A stretch of 7,090 nt of DNA. Origin: Flavobacteriales bacterium (GTDB lineage Bacteria; Bacteroidota; Bacteroidia; Flavobacteriales; Flavobacteriaceae). The stretch is from NCBI GenBank assembly GCA_027032855.1, contig JALVLX010000245.1:1-7090 (forward strand), written 5' to 3'. The position numbers were made by a program, and so were the translations under genes. How positions within the stretch are numbered: the first letter of the stretch is position 1; every line of letters begins with the position of its first letter. Shown piece by piece: positions 6,267 through 7,090 of the stretch. The notes beneath the pieces were generated by a model, which saw nothing but the letters and a program-made list of their open reading frames with translations, ran no database searches and was not told the origin of the DNA.

Positions 6267-6846
6267 GTACCAAAGCGTTTTTGCCTAAAGAGTTGATAAG
6301 TTCCGCTTCGTAAGTGAGCAGATCATCCCAAATTTGGTCTATGTGTTCCTTGCCGCCAAATTTGCGGGCATAGTCTAGAAAAACTCTGTAATGCCGTGCT
6401 TCACTGACAAACAGGTCTTCATAGAAGCCGGCTAATTCGGGATATGTTTCTTTGATAACCGGTATCAACACGCTAAAACGTTCGCAACTACGTGCTTCCA
6501 TCAATGAAGATAGCATTAATTTTTGTAAAAATTTTTCTTCGCGCTCCTTAGTTTTTGGAAAAAATTTGCGTAACTGCATGGCATAGGTGTTTTGCGACTC
6601 TTGTCCCAATTCCAGACGTAATTTTTGCATACGTTCATAAACCATTTCAAAATGTTGCATTTCTTCAATAGCCAGTGCCGACATGGTATTGACAAATTCC
6701 ACATCATTAGGTCGGTGATTGATAACCGCCATGGCTGATTGTGCCGCTTTCATTTCGTTGTAAGCATGGTCGGTTAAAAAAGTTTCTAAGTCTTGTACAA
6801 CAATTTTAGCCCAGCTTTCGGGTGTTTCTGCTTTTAAACCTAACAT
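6259..6846 (-). CDS. miaE: tRNA-(ms2io6A)-hydroxylase MiaE-like
   Basis: MiaE is a non-heme diiron monooxygenase that hydroxylates the isopentenyl group of ms2i6A at position 37 of tRNAs reading UNN codons, using O2; it acts after MiaA and MiaB. The 195-residue helical-bundle protein shows the ferritin-like ligand pattern: E31 in NEMKAA, E62 and H65 in AIEEMQHFEM, E117 in MEARSCERF, and E149 with H152 in SEARHYRVF. All expected glutamates and histidines are present, so it should be active. Length is normal for the family. It is the first gene of the leftward operon, with a TAnnTTTG box 26 bases upstream of the ATG at 6846. Its stop overlaps the start of the DUF2520 gene. Confidence 0.9.
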   Translation of the reverse strand: MLGLKAETPESWAKIVVQDLETFLTDHAYNEMKAAQSAMAVINHRPNDVEFVNTMSALAIEEMQHFEMVYERMQKLRLELGQESQNTYAMQLRKFFPKTKEREEKFLQKLMLSSLMEARSCERFSVLIPVIKETYPELAGFYEDLFVSEARHYRVFLDYARKFGGKEHIDQIWDDLLTYEAELINSLGKNALVHG

Positions 6847-6872
6847 AAATTCTCAGAAATTTTGTTCAAGTT

Positions 6873-6880
6873 CAAAATTA
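6873..6880 (-). promoter_or_regulatory. Candidate -7 promoter element for the miaE operon
   Basis: Read on the minus strand this is TAATTTTG, an exact match to TAnnTTTG, 26 bases upstream of the miaE ATG. No clear -33 TTG is visible. The box is one arm of a 7-base inverted repeat, AATTTTG/CAAAATT (6858-6864 and 6873-6879, 8-base loop), which could be an operator or coincidence in AT-rich DNA. Confidence 0.4.
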
Positions 6881-6923
6881 GCATTTTTTTTGCCATTGAT
6901 AGCTATGATACTATAAAAATTGA

Positions 6924-7090
6924 TTATTTAATCATGAGGTTAATTTCGTGATACAGTTTATCAGCAAATTTTTCAGCGCCTTTTACACTCAAATGTACTT
7001 TGTCGTTCAAATCGGTTTCCGATGTCAGTTTTTCGCCTTCAATCAAATAGATATTTTGGTCGCCTTTTTCTTGTCTTTCTTTGATTATAT
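6924..7090 (-). CDS. SGNH/GDSL-type hydrolase, C-terminal fragment
   Basis: Only the last 54 codons are inside the window; the gene enters from the right edge and stops with TAA at 6924-6926. The segment reads DQNIYLIEGEKLTSETDLND, then KVHLSVKGAEKFADKLYHEI. It contains the block V motif DxxH (D-K-V-H) that supplies the catalytic Asp and His in SGNH/GDSL esterases, followed by the usual LS..G...A..L helix. Such enzymes cleave acyl or acetyl esters on lipids or carbohydrates; this one's substrate cannot be told. It is on the same strand as miaE, 77 bases upstream of it, so read-through is possible, although miaE has its own promoter candidate. The call rests on a short fragment. Confidence 0.7.
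   Translation of the reverse strand, partial: IIKERQEKGDQNIYLIEGEKLTSETDLNDKVHLSVKGAEKFADKLYHEINLMIK

Overview
The window looks like a chromosomal segment of a flavobacterium-like member of the Bacteroidota. It is strongly AT-rich. Several genes are preceded by the phylum's TAnnTTTG -7 promoter motif rather than a sigma70 box. The protein set is also typical: a Bacteroidota-type LptD, a SPOR-tailed amidase and a lone MCE protein with the usual C-terminal tail. I see no rRNA, tRNA, CRISPR array, transposase or phage gene.

Left part (1-3988) is an envelope-biogenesis block. The 5' part of lptD (LPS export, outer membrane) runs leftward off the window edge. It is divergent from a rightward N-acetylmuramoyl-L-alanine amidase (peptidoglycan cleavage, periplasm). 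An intergenic stretch of about 330 bases follows, then an MlaD/MCE-domain protein (lipid transport between the membranes). The amidase and mlaD are co-oriented, but mlaD has its own good promoter candidate.

The middle (3983-4484) holds a repeat-rich spacer and then a small AT-rich gene for an unrecognised 127-134 residue protein with a GTG start. Short 7-base tandem repeats start at or near the stop codons of both the amidase and mlaD. Each is followed by a related GAATGARGAG-type sequence. The spacer before mlaD also carries a set of hairpins and a degenerate direct repeat that look like an extragenic repeat element.

The right part (4485-6846) is a leftward operon: miaE-like tRNA hydroxylase, a Rossmann/DUF2520 protein overlapping it by 8 bases, and a secreted protein of unknown function 12 bases further on. 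This operon converges on the small unknown gene with only 6 bases between the stop codons. The right edge (6924-7090) has the C-terminus of an SGNH/GDSL-type hydrolase.

Most genes are ordinary housekeeping or envelope functions. I do not see a convincing new multi-gene system. The most unusual material is the composite extragenic repeats around mlaD and the two uncharacterised proteins at 4095-4478 and 4485-5483.
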